DNA of 49,741 nt from JALHVH01 sp964585685 (GTDB lineage: Bacteria > Acidobacteriota > Aminicenantia > Aminicenantales > Saccharicenantaceae): positions 1 through 49,741 of the forward strand of contig CAZPEP010000019.1 of assembly GCA_964585685.1 (NCBI GenBank), in the 5' to 3' direction. Both the position numbers and the translations under genes were made by a program. Position 1 is the stretch's first letter. Each line of letters starts with the position of its first letter. This document shows, piece after piece, positions 33,730 to 43,913 of the stretch. Under the pieces are notes generated by a model, which saw only the letters and a list, made by a program, of their open reading frames with translations, was not told the DNA's origin and ran no database searches.

Positions 33730-35147
33730 AAAAAGGCACAAAGATCTTTCGGAACGGGGTTCTTCTCATATTTGCGGCGGGGCTTTCCGCAGGAAGCGCT
33801 CAGGCGGCCGGTCAGAAGGAGCCGGTCCCGGTGAAATGGAGCAAGGACGAGGTCAAGGACGTAACGGCCTGGCTTAAGGAAAGGGCCATCCCTCTCGTCA
33901 GCGTCAAGGCGGGGGCTGGATTCGACGATCTTCAGCCGCTGAAGGCCATCCTCAAGGACGTCCGGGTCGTGGGACTCGGCGAAGCGACCCACGGAACGCG
34001 GGAATTCTTCCAGTTCAAGCACCGCATGCTGGAATTCCTGGTCCGGGAGATGGGATACACCGTTTTCGCCATCGAAGCCAGCTATCCGGCCTGTTGGAAC
34101 ATCAACGATTATGTGCTCACCGGAAAGGGCGACCCGGCAGCGGCCCTGGCCAGCCAGGGATTCTGGACCTGGGATACCAACGAGGTCGCCGAAATGATCT
34201 CCTGGATGCGAGAATACAACAAAACCGCAACGGAGGACCGCAAGGTCAGGTTCCTGGGATACGACATCCAGCACCTCGGCCGTGTCCTGACCGTGGTCGC
34301 GGCCTATCTGGAGCGCCTGGACCGGAATGCCGTTCCGATGGCCAGGGCGGCCCTCGAGCCCATGATCGACATGAAGCGCATCATGGCCTTGCAGAGCGCC
34401 GGCCCTGAAGAACGGACGAAGATCAAGGCGGCCTACGACGGCCTTCTGGCGGCCATGGCCTTCAACCGGACGCCCTACGTTCGCGGAAGCTCCGCCGGGG
34501 AGTATGAAGAGGTCCTGCAGCACATCCGCGTCGTCGGCCAGTTCTTCAATAGTTACAGTGCGACCCCCTCCGCCCCGGAAGAGGCCGCGAGGCTCTCCCG
34601 CGACTTCTACATGGCCGATAACATCTGGCAACTGATGCAGACGTTCCCCCCGGACACAAAAATAGCCGTCTGGGCCCACAACGGCCATGTCGCCAGGGGC
34701 GATCTGTTCGGGATGCCGGCCATGGGCGGATATCTCAAGCAATTCTTCGGGGACGCCTACTATGCCCTCGGCTTCGCCTTCAACAAAGGGGCGTTCCAAT
34801 CCTGCGACATGGATTCCGCCCGGAATTCCAGCGAGGGCTGCATTCTGAAGGAATTCACGGTCGGCGACGCGCCGGAGGGGAGCATCGACGGATTCATGGC
34901 CCGTCCCGGCATCCCCAACTACGTCCTCGACGTGAAGGGAGCCCCCAAGAACCCGGCCGTCGCAAAATGGCTGAAGACCGAAATGCCCATGCGGTCCATC
35001 GGATCCGGCTTTTCCGTGAAGGATCCAGGAAGCTTTTTTGCCCCGACCCGGATCGATGCGAACTACGACGGACTCGTTTTCTTCGGAACGACGACGCGGG
35101 CCCTGCCCAATCCTACCGGGATGCGGCCTAAAAAAACGGCATCATAG
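33726..35147 (+). CDS. Exported erythromycin-esterase-like protein
   Basis: The 473-aa protein has a signal peptide (1-27, SAQAAG) and the erythromycin-esterase fold: VVGLGEATHGTREFFQFKHRMLEFLVREMGYTVFAIEAS and, near 310, AVWAHNGHVARG, with Glu and His residues like those used to activate water. Family members open macrolide lactones, but many are housekeeping or uncharacterised. It is coupled to porB by ATGA and followed after 12 bases by a serine hydrolase, so a role in substrate processing is more likely than antibiotic resistance. Whether it cleaves an ester is not known. Confidence 0.85.
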   Translation: MKKGTKIFRNGVLLIFAAGLSAGSAQAAGQKEPVPVKWSKDEVKDVTAWLKERAIPLVSVKAGAGFDDLQPLKAILKDVRVVGLGEATHGTREFFQFKHRMLEFLVREMGYTVFAIEASYPACWNINDYVLTGKGDPAAALASQGFWTWDTNEVAEMISWMREYNKTATEDRKVRFLGYDIQHLGRVLTVVAAYLERLDRNAVPMARAALEPMIDMKRIMALQSAGPEERTKIKAAYDGLLAAMAFNRTPYVRGSSAGEYEEVLQHIRVVGQFFNSYSATPSAPEEAARLSRDFYMADNIWQLMQTFPPDTKIAVWAHNGHVARGDLFGMPAMGGYLKQFFGDAYYALGFAFNKGAFQSCDMDSARNSSEGCILKEFTVGDAPEGSIDGFMARPGIPNYVLDVKGAPKNPAVAKWLKTEMPMRSIGSGFSVKDPGSFFAPTRIDANYDGLVFFGTTTRALPNPTGMRPKKTAS

Positions 35148-35159
35148 AAGGAGGACATC

Positions 35160-36383
<1,224 letters not shown>

Positions 36384-36416
36384 CGGCGACGGAAGGGATC
36401 CGAAAGGGAGATGAAA

Positions 36417-38738
36417 ATGAAGACCAGGATCACGGTTCGCATGGTATTGGCCTGCATCGTCCTCGCGGGAGCCCTTTCCGGGGCCTCCGTCCCGGATCCC
36501 GCCCGGTCCGACGATCTCCAGGTCAAAAGATTGGCCGGGCTCTGCAAACTCTGGGGCACGGTCAAGTACTTTCATCCCTATCTCGCTTACAAGCCGATCG
36601 ACTGGGACGCCGCCCTGGTCAAGGCCATTCCGAAAGTGAAAGCCGCCTCTTCGGCCGCGGAATTCCAGGCGGGACTGGACCTTCTCCTCTCTTTCCTGGG
36701 TGACCCGGCGACGCGCACGATCCTGCAGGCGCCGCCCCAGGCAAGTCCGGAAGCCGTACCCAAGAAGGCCGTCCCGGCTGCCGACGAGCCTTCGATCAAA
36801 TGGCCGAAAGAGAATGTCGCCCTGATCTCGGCAACGGATTTTCGGGTCTTTTCCGACCCGGTAAAAGCGGCCCGGCTTCCAGGCCTCATCGAACAAGCTG
36901 CGAAGGCGGACACGGTCATTTTCGATATCCGGCGCAACGATGAGGACGAGAGCTCGATCTACTTCTTCAGCCGAACGTATCTCCAAAGCCTTCCCGCCCT
37001 TTTTCAGGGCAGCTGCCCTCTGCCCTCCTCCCGGCACAGGATGTATTCCGGCTATCCCACTCAGACCGGGGGGTCGAGCGGCGGCTATTATTCCGGCTTC
37101 GTCTATGACCAGCAGCCCGCTCTCGGCGGCCGCGCCAAGGATGAAAGGAAGATCCAGCTCATCTTCCTGACCAACGGACGGCCGAACGGGCTGGAATCGG
37201 AATTGAGCGGCCTCCAGTCGGCCCGCATCGCCGTCATCATCCAGGAGGACGACGCGAAGGCGGCGGAGAGCGGGGCCTCCGAACTCGGAGGGAGCATGCA
37301 TTTCATGACCCTGGCCGACGGCATCTCCGCCTCCATCAGAGTCGCGGAAACCGTTCAGCCCGACGGCTCGGTCGGGTTCGCGCCGAACGCCACCGTCCCC
37401 CATGCCGACAGGGGCACGGAAGGCCAGGATCCCGCTGTGGCCCTGGCCTTGGACATCGCCACGGGAAGAGCCCAGGTCAAGGGGCCTGAAACGCGGGCGG
37501 TCCTGCCCAATCCCACGCTGCCCAAGGAAAGCCCCTACGCCGAGATGACCTACCCGTCCGAGGAGTATCGGCTCCTGTCGCTGTTCCGGTTCTGGAACGT
37601 GATCAACTTCTTTTTCCCGTACAAGCACCTCCTCGACAGGCCGTGGGAGGAGACCCTGGAAGAGTTCATCCCCAGGCTCCGGGACGCGAGGGATGAGCTC
37701 AACTACACGCTGCAGGTGATGGAGCTCGTCACGAACATCAGGGATACGCACGGCTTTTCCAGCAGCCCGGTCTTCAGGAAATACATCGGGACCCATGTCC
37801 CGCCCTTGGAAGTGAAATGGATCCAGGGCCAGACCGTGGTCACCCGCGTGCTCAACGACGCGGGCGGAACGCCACCGGAGATCCGGGTCGGCGACGTGGT
37901 CCTCGCCGTCGACGGCGAAGATATCGCCGCCCGGAGGGAAAGGCTCAGCCGCACCTTTGCGGCCTCCACGCCGCAGGCCTTGCGCTGGCGCGTCCATCAG
38001 AGCCTCCTCAACGGCGAGGAAAAGAGCCAGGCCAGGATCAAATTCAAAAACGCCGGGGGCGAGATCAAAGAGATCTTCTTGACCCGGACAGCCAATTTCG
38101 TTCGCCGGGAACGGACTACCCCTGTATTCAGCGTCCTGCCGGAAGGATTCGGCTACATGGACCTGGCCAGGCTGACCGTCCCGGATGTAGATAAAGCCTT
38201 CGAGGCCGTCAAGAACACTCCGGCTGTGATCATGGACATGCGCGGCTATCCCAAAGGGACGGCCTGGGCCATCGGCCCACGTTTAGCTGACAAGAAGCTT
38301 GCCGTAGCCCAATTTCGGCGGCCGGAACCTCATGGCGTTTTCATCGATTGGCCCTCTCAGTGCGCCTTCGACCAGACGACCGAGCCGGACGGCCAGTGGC
38401 GATACAAGGGAAAGATCGTCGTCCTCATCAACGAGGAAGCCATCAGCCAGGCCGAGCACACTTGTCTGTTCCTTGAAGCGGCGGCCGGCGCAACGTTCAT
38501 CGGCAGTCCGACCAACGGCGCCAACGGCGACGTCACGACCACCGTCCTGCCCGGCGCCATCACAGTCAATTTCACCGGGCATGACGTCCGCCACGCGGAC
38601 GGCCGCCAGCTCCAGAGGGTCGGCATCCAACCCCATGTCCGTGTCGAGCCGACCGTCGAGGGCATCCGCGCCGGCCGGGACGAGGTTCTGGCGAAGGCCA
38701 TCGAATTCCTCGGGTCAAAGAAAAATGCGCCGAAATAG
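36417..38738 (+). CDS. Exported S41-family protease, third copy
   Basis: The 773-aa protein ends the por operon. I place the start at the ATG at 36417, six bases after GGGAG; an ATG at 36411 touches the ribosome site. A signal peptide (to about residue 25) is followed by LCKLWGTVKYFHPYLAYKPIDWD, LLSLFRFWNVINFFFPYKHL, a PDZ-like segment and the S41 core: GFGYMDLARL, VIMDMRGYPKG and AISQAEH with Ser677, then SPTNGANGD. It has the same plan as the tandem copies at 20108 and 22553 but is clearly more diverged. Works in the periplasm on peptides, by family knowledge. Confidence 0.88.
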   Translation: MKTRITVRMVLACIVLAGALSGASVPDPARSDDLQVKRLAGLCKLWGTVKYFHPYLAYKPIDWDAALVKAIPKVKAASSAAEFQAGLDLLLSFLGDPATRTILQAPPQASPEAVPKKAVPAADEPSIKWPKENVALISATDFRVFSDPVKAARLPGLIEQAAKADTVIFDIRRNDEDESSIYFFSRTYLQSLPALFQGSCPLPSSRHRMYSGYPTQTGGSSGGYYSGFVYDQQPALGGRAKDERKIQLIFLTNGRPNGLESELSGLQSARIAVIIQEDDAKAAESGASELGGSMHFMTLADGISASIRVAETVQPDGSVGFAPNATVPHADRGTEGQDPAVALALDIATGRAQVKGPETRAVLPNPTLPKESPYAEMTYPSEEYRLLSLFRFWNVINFFFPYKHLLDRPWEETLEEFIPRLRDARDELNYTLQVMELVTNIRDTHGFSSSPVFRKYIGTHVPPLEVKWIQGQTVVTRVLNDAGGTPPEIRVGDVVLAVDGEDIAARRERLSRTFAASTPQALRWRVHQSLLNGEEKSQARIKFKNAGGEIKEIFLTRTANFVRRERTTPVFSVLPEGFGYMDLARLTVPDVDKAFEAVKNTPAVIMDMRGYPKGTAWAIGPRLADKKLAVAQFRRPEPHGVFIDWPSQCAFDQTTEPDGQWRYKGKIVVLINEEAISQAEHTCLFLEAAAGATFIGSPTNGANGDVTTTVLPGAITVNFTGHDVRHADGRQLQRVGIQPHVRVEPTVEGIRAGRDEVLAKAIEFLGSKKNAPK

Positions 38739-38769
38739 GCGCCGAGGCTTCGACAGCCGAAAATTGTGC

Positions 38770-38811
38770 TTGACAGCCAATTTATTACATTTATATAATA
38801 CTATAGATATT
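38770..38811 (+). promoter_or_regulatory. Promoter of the second receptor gene (site E)
   Basis: TTGACA (38770-38775), an 18-base spacer and a perfect TATAAT (38794-38799) form the best consensus promoter in the window. TATATAATACTATAGATATT (38792-38811) over the start region shares ATAGATAT with sites A and B but only 14 of 20 positions overall. Confidence 0.75.
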
Positions 38812-38831
38812 TGCAAGGAGGAGGTATCGGA

Positions 38832-41528
38832 ATGCACAAAAAACAGTTCGTCATCGCCGTTTTGGTTCTGTTGCTGACGTCCGTTGCGGCCGTCGCCCAG
38901 GTCCGAACGGGGATCCTGACCGGAAGGGTCATGGACGACCAGGGGGAGCCCCTTCCCGGGGTCTCCATCACGGTCAGCAGCCCCGCCATGATCCAAGGCA
39001 CGCGGTCCGAGATCACCAACGATCGCGGCATCTTTCGTTTCATGAACCTGGACCCCGGCGTCTATTCCCTTAAGGCCGAGATCCAGGCTTTCAGCCCCTA
39101 TGAGCAGAGCGAGATCCGCGTCCGGCTCGGCTTGACCGCCACCGTGGACATCAAGCTCACGGCCGGCACGCTCCAAACGGAAGTCCAGGTCGTGGCCCCG
39201 AGCCCGGTCGTGGACGTGGAAAGCAATCGGCTTTCCACGAATTTCACGACGGAGATGCTGGCCAAGCTTCCGTCCTCGAGGAACCTGGAGTCCTTCTTCA
39301 AGCTGACGCCGGGCATGATCGTCGATTTCGGGGCGGACCCCAAGTACCCGGAGCGCTCGGCTTTCGGAAGCGGGTCGCGCGAAAATTATTACAGCGTGGA
39401 CGGCACATACCTCACCGACCCCGGGGCGGGGACTCAAATGATCTATTGGAACTATGACATCATCGAGGAAGCCCAGGTCGAAGGTACGGGCCACGACGCC
39501 CAGTACGGGAACTCCGCGGGCGCGGTCATCAACGTCATCACCAAGTCCGGCGGGGACAAGTTCAACGGCCTGGTCAATTTCTACTACCGGAACAAGTCCA
39601 TGCGCACGGACAATTTCAAGGGCACGGGATTGTCCGGGTCGACCAACGCCATCAAGAATGAATGGGAAGGATCGTTCAACCTCGGCGGCCCCATCATGAA
39701 GGAAAAGGTCTGGTTCTTCCTGAGCGGCAACATGATGCCCACGAACTCCGAAACCGTGGGGTTCGACGCGGAGATCAACCGCAAGCAGTATTACGCCTTC
39801 GGAAAGGTCACGGCCCAGCTCGGCACCAAGAACCGGCTGTCGTTTCTTTACAACTACAGCCGGGACAACCTCAACCACATGTTCGCCAGTCAGTTCCGGA
39901 CCCCCGAGTCGACCCTGAATTCCCTGCAATGGACATCCGCGTTCAACCTGCAGTGGAACTACATGCTCGACCAGAACAGCCTTGTCGAAGCCCGAGGCGC
40001 TTTCGTCGACAGGGCCACAACCTACAACTCGAACGGCCCCGGCCCCAGTTACTATGAGTTGACGACCGGCATGTTGACAAAAAGCGCCGGGTTCCATAAC
40101 AATCAGACGCGGCGCCGCTATCAGTTCCAAGCCAGCCTCTCCCATTGGGCTGAAGGGTTCCTCGGCGACCACGACTTGAAGATGGGCGTCGAATTCGAGC
40201 GGGGGGAGTCCGGCTACGACGGCACGAGCCAGACCGATTATGAGGGAGGACCTTCCTTCATTTACACCTACTACGGGGTCCCCTACATGACGGAAGTGGA
40301 CGTCCCGGCCCGCACGCAATCCAACAATATCTTCCGGGCCCTTTCTTTTTATGCCCAAGACACATGGAAGCTCGGGACACGCCTAAATTTCAACATCGGC
40401 GCCCGTCTCAATTCCGTGAAAAACTACGTCCCCAAGCAGGTCAATGTTCCCGAGCCGATCACCCAATTCAAGTTCACGAACTTCGAGCCCCGGATCGGAG
40501 TCGTCTATGACCTTTCAAGCGGCGGGCACCAGATGGCGATCAAGGCCCATTACGGCCGGTATTATATGAATTCCATGGCGATGAGCCTCCTGAATCCCAA
40601 TGCCCAAACGTATTATTTGTATCTCCTCCTGGAGGGCACGTTGGACGGAGAGAAGATGCTGCTCGATGTCTACGGGCCGCAGTCGGTATCCGTCGATCCG
40701 AAACTCAAGCGTCCCTACTCCGACACGTTCGTCCTCGGGTTCGAAACCTCGCTGGCCAGGAACCTCGCCTTCAAGGTCAACGGGATCTACAAGAAAAGCC
40801 TGGACTTCATCGGAACGATCGACCTCGCAAGGACCGAGAGCTGGTATGAACCGAAACAGGTCCCCAATCCCATCACCGGTTCTGAATTGACCGTTTACAA
40901 CCTAAAACGGGGAGCTCCGAACAGCAGTCCCTACTATACCAACCCTTCCGCGGCGGACAGGTCTTACACGGGGATCCAGTTCATCCTCGAACGGAGTCTA
41001 GCCGACCATTACCAGTTTCTTGCTTCCTACACCTATAGCAAGGCCAAGGGGATGGTTGCGCTGGGGACATGGGGCAGCGGCGGCATGTCGGCCAATGGGA
41101 CGTGGAACAACCCGAACATGTACGTCAATACCCGGGGGCTTCTCGACCTGGACAAGACGCATGAGGTCAAGTTCAGCGGCGTCTATTACGCCCCCCTCGG
41201 GATCATTCTCGGGGTCAATTACATAGGACAATCCGGGGCGCCCTACGCACGTATGTTCACCGTGAGCCTCAACCAGGGGGCGACCACATTCAACGCAGAA
41301 GCCCCCGGCGCCAAAAGGACTCCCTTCCAGCACATGGTCGACCTCCGGCTTGAAAAGAACATCCAGCTCGGACGGGTGCGGCCGAGCGTCTTCTTCGAAG
41401 CCTTCAATCTTCTCAACGGTAACACCGCCATAGGGACCGGAGCCCTTTATAAAAGCCCGACCTTCGGGCTGACCACGGCCATCCTTCCGCCGAGGATCTT
41501 CCGGCTGGGAGTGGCTCTCAACTTCTAA
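38832..41528 (+). CDS. Second Oar-like TonB-dependent outer-membrane receptor
   Basis: The 898-aa protein starts at 38832 (MHKKQFVIAV) after AAGGAGG. Signal peptide to about residue 23 (AAVAQ). Carboxypeptidase-regulatory-like domain (about 25-115: GILTGRVMDDQGEPLPGVSITVSSP), TonB plug (about 120-260: VVAPSPVVDVESNRLSTNFTTEMLAKLPSSRNLESFFKLTPGM, DGTYLTDPG, SAGAVINVITKSGG) and a barrel ending RIFRLGVALNF. Homologous along its length to 17178-19841 but with different loops, so it probably binds a different ligand. It has its own promoter and lies between the por operon and a second hydrolase operon. Confidence 0.9.
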   Translation: MHKKQFVIAVLVLLLTSVAAVAQVRTGILTGRVMDDQGEPLPGVSITVSSPAMIQGTRSEITNDRGIFRFMNLDPGVYSLKAEIQAFSPYEQSEIRVRLGLTATVDIKLTAGTLQTEVQVVAPSPVVDVESNRLSTNFTTEMLAKLPSSRNLESFFKLTPGMIVDFGADPKYPERSAFGSGSRENYYSVDGTYLTDPGAGTQMIYWNYDIIEEAQVEGTGHDAQYGNSAGAVINVITKSGGDKFNGLVNFYYRNKSMRTDNFKGTGLSGSTNAIKNEWEGSFNLGGPIMKEKVWFFLSGNMMPTNSETVGFDAEINRKQYYAFGKVTAQLGTKNRLSFLYNYSRDNLNHMFASQFRTPESTLNSLQWTSAFNLQWNYMLDQNSLVEARGAFVDRATTYNSNGPGPSYYELTTGMLTKSAGFHNNQTRRRYQFQASLSHWAEGFLGDHDLKMGVEFERGESGYDGTSQTDYEGGPSFIYTYYGVPYMTEVDVPARTQSNNIFRALSFYAQDTWKLGTRLNFNIGARLNSVKNYVPKQVNVPEPITQFKFTNFEPRIGVVYDLSSGGHQMAIKAHYGRYYMNSMAMSLLNPNAQTYYLYLLLEGTLDGEKMLLDVYGPQSVSVDPKLKRPYSDTFVLGFETSLARNLAFKVNGIYKKSLDFIGTIDLARTESWYEPKQVPNPITGSELTVYNLKRGAPNSSPYYTNPSAADRSYTGIQFILERSLADHYQFLASYTYSKAKGMVALGTWGSGGMSANGTWNNPNMYVNTRGLLDLDKTHEVKFSGVYYAPLGIILGVNYIGQSGAPYARMFTVSLNQGATTFNAEAPGAKRTPFQHMVDLRLEKNIQLGRVRPSVFFEAFNLLNGNTAIGTGALYKSPTFGLTTAILPPRIFRLGVALNF

Positions 41529-41551
41529 AGAACGGATTAACAGGATCGTCA

Positions 41552-41581
41552 GGGCGCCCGCGGTTATAACCGCGGGCGCCC
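41552..41581. terminator. 30-bp perfect palindrome after the receptor gene
   Basis: A perfect inverted repeat (left arm GGGCGCCCGCGGTTA, right arm its complement) lies 24 bases after the receptor stop and 20 before the next gene. There is no T run, so it is either a Rho-assisted terminator or a processing hairpin that lowers downstream expression. Confidence 0.6.
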
Positions 41582-41600
41582 ATTCTGAAAGGTCACCCCT

Positions 41601-42830
41601 ATGAAAAAGAACATGGCTTGTAGAATACGGGAGGTCCTCCCCATCCTTCTCATCCTGTTCAATGCCGCTGCGGCTTCCGGGGCCGCCGTTCCCAAGACCG
41701 ATCCGGCCTTGAAGAAGGCCCTGGCCGATTTTTCCGTGTTTTATGCCCAGGCCTTGAAGGAGACCGGCATCTCGGGCAGTTCGTTCATGCTGGATCACGG
41801 CAACCGGCTTCTCCTCGAACAATATTACGGCCTGGCGAACATCGAAAAGAACCAGCCCGTGGACCGGGACACGATCTACCACTGGGCTTCCATCACCAAG
41901 ACCTTCACCGGCATCGCGATCATGCAGCTCAGGGACCGGGGATTGCTCAAGCTCGAGGATCCCGTCATCAAGTACCTCCCCGAGCTTCGCGGCGTTTACG
42001 ATCCCTACGGGGATAAGAGCGAGATCACGATCGCCCATCTCCTGGCGCACACGTCGGGGTTCCGGGGAGGGACCTGGCCGTGGAAGGACAAACCGTGGCA
42101 ACCCCATGAGCCCCTGCACTGGGAACAGCTCGTGGCCATGTTCCCTTACACGGAAGTCGAATTCAAACCCGGCAGCAAGTGGAGCTACTCCAATCCGGGC
42201 ATCGTTTTCCTCGGTCGGATCATCGAGCTCCTGACCACGGACGACTACGAGGTTTACGTGGACAAGAACATCCTCAAGCCCCTTGAGATGTCCCGCTCTT
42301 ATTTCGACGGCACGCCCTATCATCTCCTCAAGAACCGCTCGCATAGCTACTGGCAGGACGAGGCGGGTAAGTTGACCCCGGCCATCTTCGATGTCAATAC
42401 GGGAATCACTGTATCCAACGGGGGGCTGAACGCTCCTTTCACGGATTTCGTGAAGTACCTCGATTTTCTGATGGGGAACCCGGCCAAACAGGCGGTCTAT
42501 GACGGCATCCTCAAGAGGTCGTCCCTGGAGGAAATGTTCCAGCCTCAGATCGGGATCGGGCCGGAGGATTTTGAAAAAGCCTATCCGGGAGAGAGCCGGA
42601 AGGACCACATGGGCCTCGCTTTCTTCATCGAAGATAATTTCGGCCGGCGGTTCATCGGGCACAGCGGCGGCCAGAACGCTTTCGTCACCCACTTCTATTA
42701 CGAGCCCGAGACCCGGGCGGCCTACATCGTCGGCTACAACACGACGGGACCGAAGACGAAGGCCCTGGATGTCCGGATCAAGGAATACCTCTTTCGGAAC
42801 ATCTTTCCCCTTCTCCGGAAGGGGGACTGA
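41601..42830 (+). CDS. Exported beta-lactamase-fold serine hydrolase, second copy
   Basis: The 409-aa protein has a signal peptide (to about residue 28), YHWASITKTFTG with Ser97 and Lys100, WSYSNPG and FIGHSGGQNAF. It is strongly similar to 35160-36383 over its full length, so one arose from the other by duplication, each next to a receptor or peptidase. Its TGA shares one base with the ATG of the following PLP-enzyme gene, implying translational coupling. It could release D-amino acids or esters that the next enzyme consumes; this is inference from coupling. Confidence 0.88.
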   Translation: MKKNMACRIREVLPILLILFNAAAASGAAVPKTDPALKKALADFSVFYAQALKETGISGSSFMLDHGNRLLLEQYYGLANIEKNQPVDRDTIYHWASITKTFTGIAIMQLRDRGLLKLEDPVIKYLPELRGVYDPYGDKSEITIAHLLAHTSGFRGGTWPWKDKPWQPHEPLHWEQLVAMFPYTEVEFKPGSKWSYSNPGIVFLGRIIELLTTDDYEVYVDKNILKPLEMSRSYFDGTPYHLLKNRSHSYWQDEAGKLTPAIFDVNTGITVSNGGLNAPFTDFVKYLDFLMGNPAKQAVYDGILKRSSLEEMFQPQIGIGPEDFEKAYPGESRKDHMGLAFFIEDNFGRRFIGHSGGQNAFVTHFYYEPETRAAYIVGYNTTGPKTKALDVRIKEYLFRNIFPLLRKGD

Positions 42831-43870
42831 TGTCCCGGGACGTTCATCCCACGGGTCCGGCGGCCGAGCGGGGCCTCGCGAAAGCGAGGGGGATCTTCCG
42901 GCGACTGCCGCGCATCCCTCTCATCATGCCCTCTTCCCCGATCGAGCGGTGCGCCCGGCTGAGGGCTGCGGTTCCCGGCTGTCCCGATCTCTTTGTCAAG
43001 CGCGACGACCAACACCCCTTCCTCTGCGGTGGAAACAAGCTCCGGAAGCTGGAATACGTCATGGCCGACGTTCTTGAGAAGAAGGCGACGACCGTTTTGA
43101 CCACGGGGGGGACCCACTCCAACCATGCCAGGATCACGGCCATGGTTGCGCGCCGGCTGGGTTTGAAGTGCGTTCTCGTCCTAAACGGAGAGGACGGCCC
43201 AGCCCTACGGGGGAACTTCCTCCTCAACCGCCTCGTCGGCGCGGATATCCATTTTGTTGGAAGCCGGGAGGAGAGGGAGCCGCGGGCCCGAGAGCTGGCC
43301 GAGGCCCTGGAGAAACGCGGGGAACGCGTCTATGTCGTGCCGCTCGGCTCCTCCAACGAGATCGGCTCGTTCGGGCTCGTGGCGGCCATGGAAGAGGTGG
43401 CCGCGGCGGAAAAACGGCTGAGCCTCGGCTTCGACACGATCGTCGTCTCCTCGTCCTCCGGCGGGACGCAGGCCGGACTCGAGATCGGCAAGAGGCTCTT
43501 CGGCCTGGACCGGATCAAAGTGATCGGCATCAGTCCCGATGACTCCGCCGGGGAGATCATCGCGAACATCGCCAAAGCGATGGGACCCATGCTCACGACG
43601 CTTGGCCTGGAGGGGAACGGAATCGCGGCGCGGATCACGGTCGATGACGGATATTCGGGAGAAGCCTATGGGGTCCCGACCGAAGCCTCCAGGGAAGCTT
43701 GCCGACTATGGTCCGAGACCGAGGGGATCCTTTTGGACCCGGTGTACACGGCCAAGGCCTCGGCGGCTCTCTTCGCCCGCATCCGGAGCGGAATGTTCCA
43801 GCCTTCCCAGCGCGTCCTCTTCTGGCACACCGGCGGCTTGGTCAATCTCTTCAACGGGCTCGATCAGTGA
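42830..43870 (+). CDS. PLP enzyme of the D-cysteine desulfhydrase / ACC deaminase family
   Basis: The 346-aa cytosolic protein has LFVKRDDQHPFLCGGNKLRKLEYV with Lys70 as PLP-binding lysine, TTGGTHSNHARITAM, and SSSSGGTQAGLEIGKR binding the phosphate. Family members deaminate D-cysteine (to pyruvate, sulfide and ammonia), other D-amino acids or 1-aminocyclopropane-1-carboxylate; sequence alone does not settle the substrate, although D-cysteine desulfhydrase is the more common activity. Pyruvate would feed the oxidoreductase encoded nearby. No signal peptide. Convergent with the GntR gene. Confidence 0.85.
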   Translation: MSRDVHPTGPAAERGLAKARGIFRRLPRIPLIMPSSPIERCARLRAAVPGCPDLFVKRDDQHPFLCGGNKLRKLEYVMADVLEKKATTVLTTGGTHSNHARITAMVARRLGLKCVLVLNGEDGPALRGNFLLNRLVGADIHFVGSREEREPRARELAEALEKRGERVYVVPLGSSNEIGSFGLVAAMEEVAAAEKRLSLGFDTIVVSSSSGGTQAGLEIGKRLFGLDRIKVIGISPDDSAGEIIANIAKAMGPMLTTLGLEGNGIAARITVDDGYSGEAYGVPTEASREACRLWSETEGILLDPVYTAKASAALFARIRSGMFQPSQRVLFWHTGGLVNLFNGLDQ

Positions 43871-43913
43871 GCGGCGTCCGCCTTCGGTGAACGAGCCGTC
43901 GAGGACGAGGTCG

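Noticed and set aside
33726..35147. Macrolide resistance gene
   Set aside because: The fold is that of erythromycin esterases, but the exported form and its operon with peptide hydrolases do not point to resistance; no mobile marker is beside it.
38715..40358. Minus-strand 547-aa frame opposite the second receptor
   Set aside because: Shadow of a receptor gene with signal peptide, plug and barrel; it also crosses the TTGACA/TATAAT promoter.
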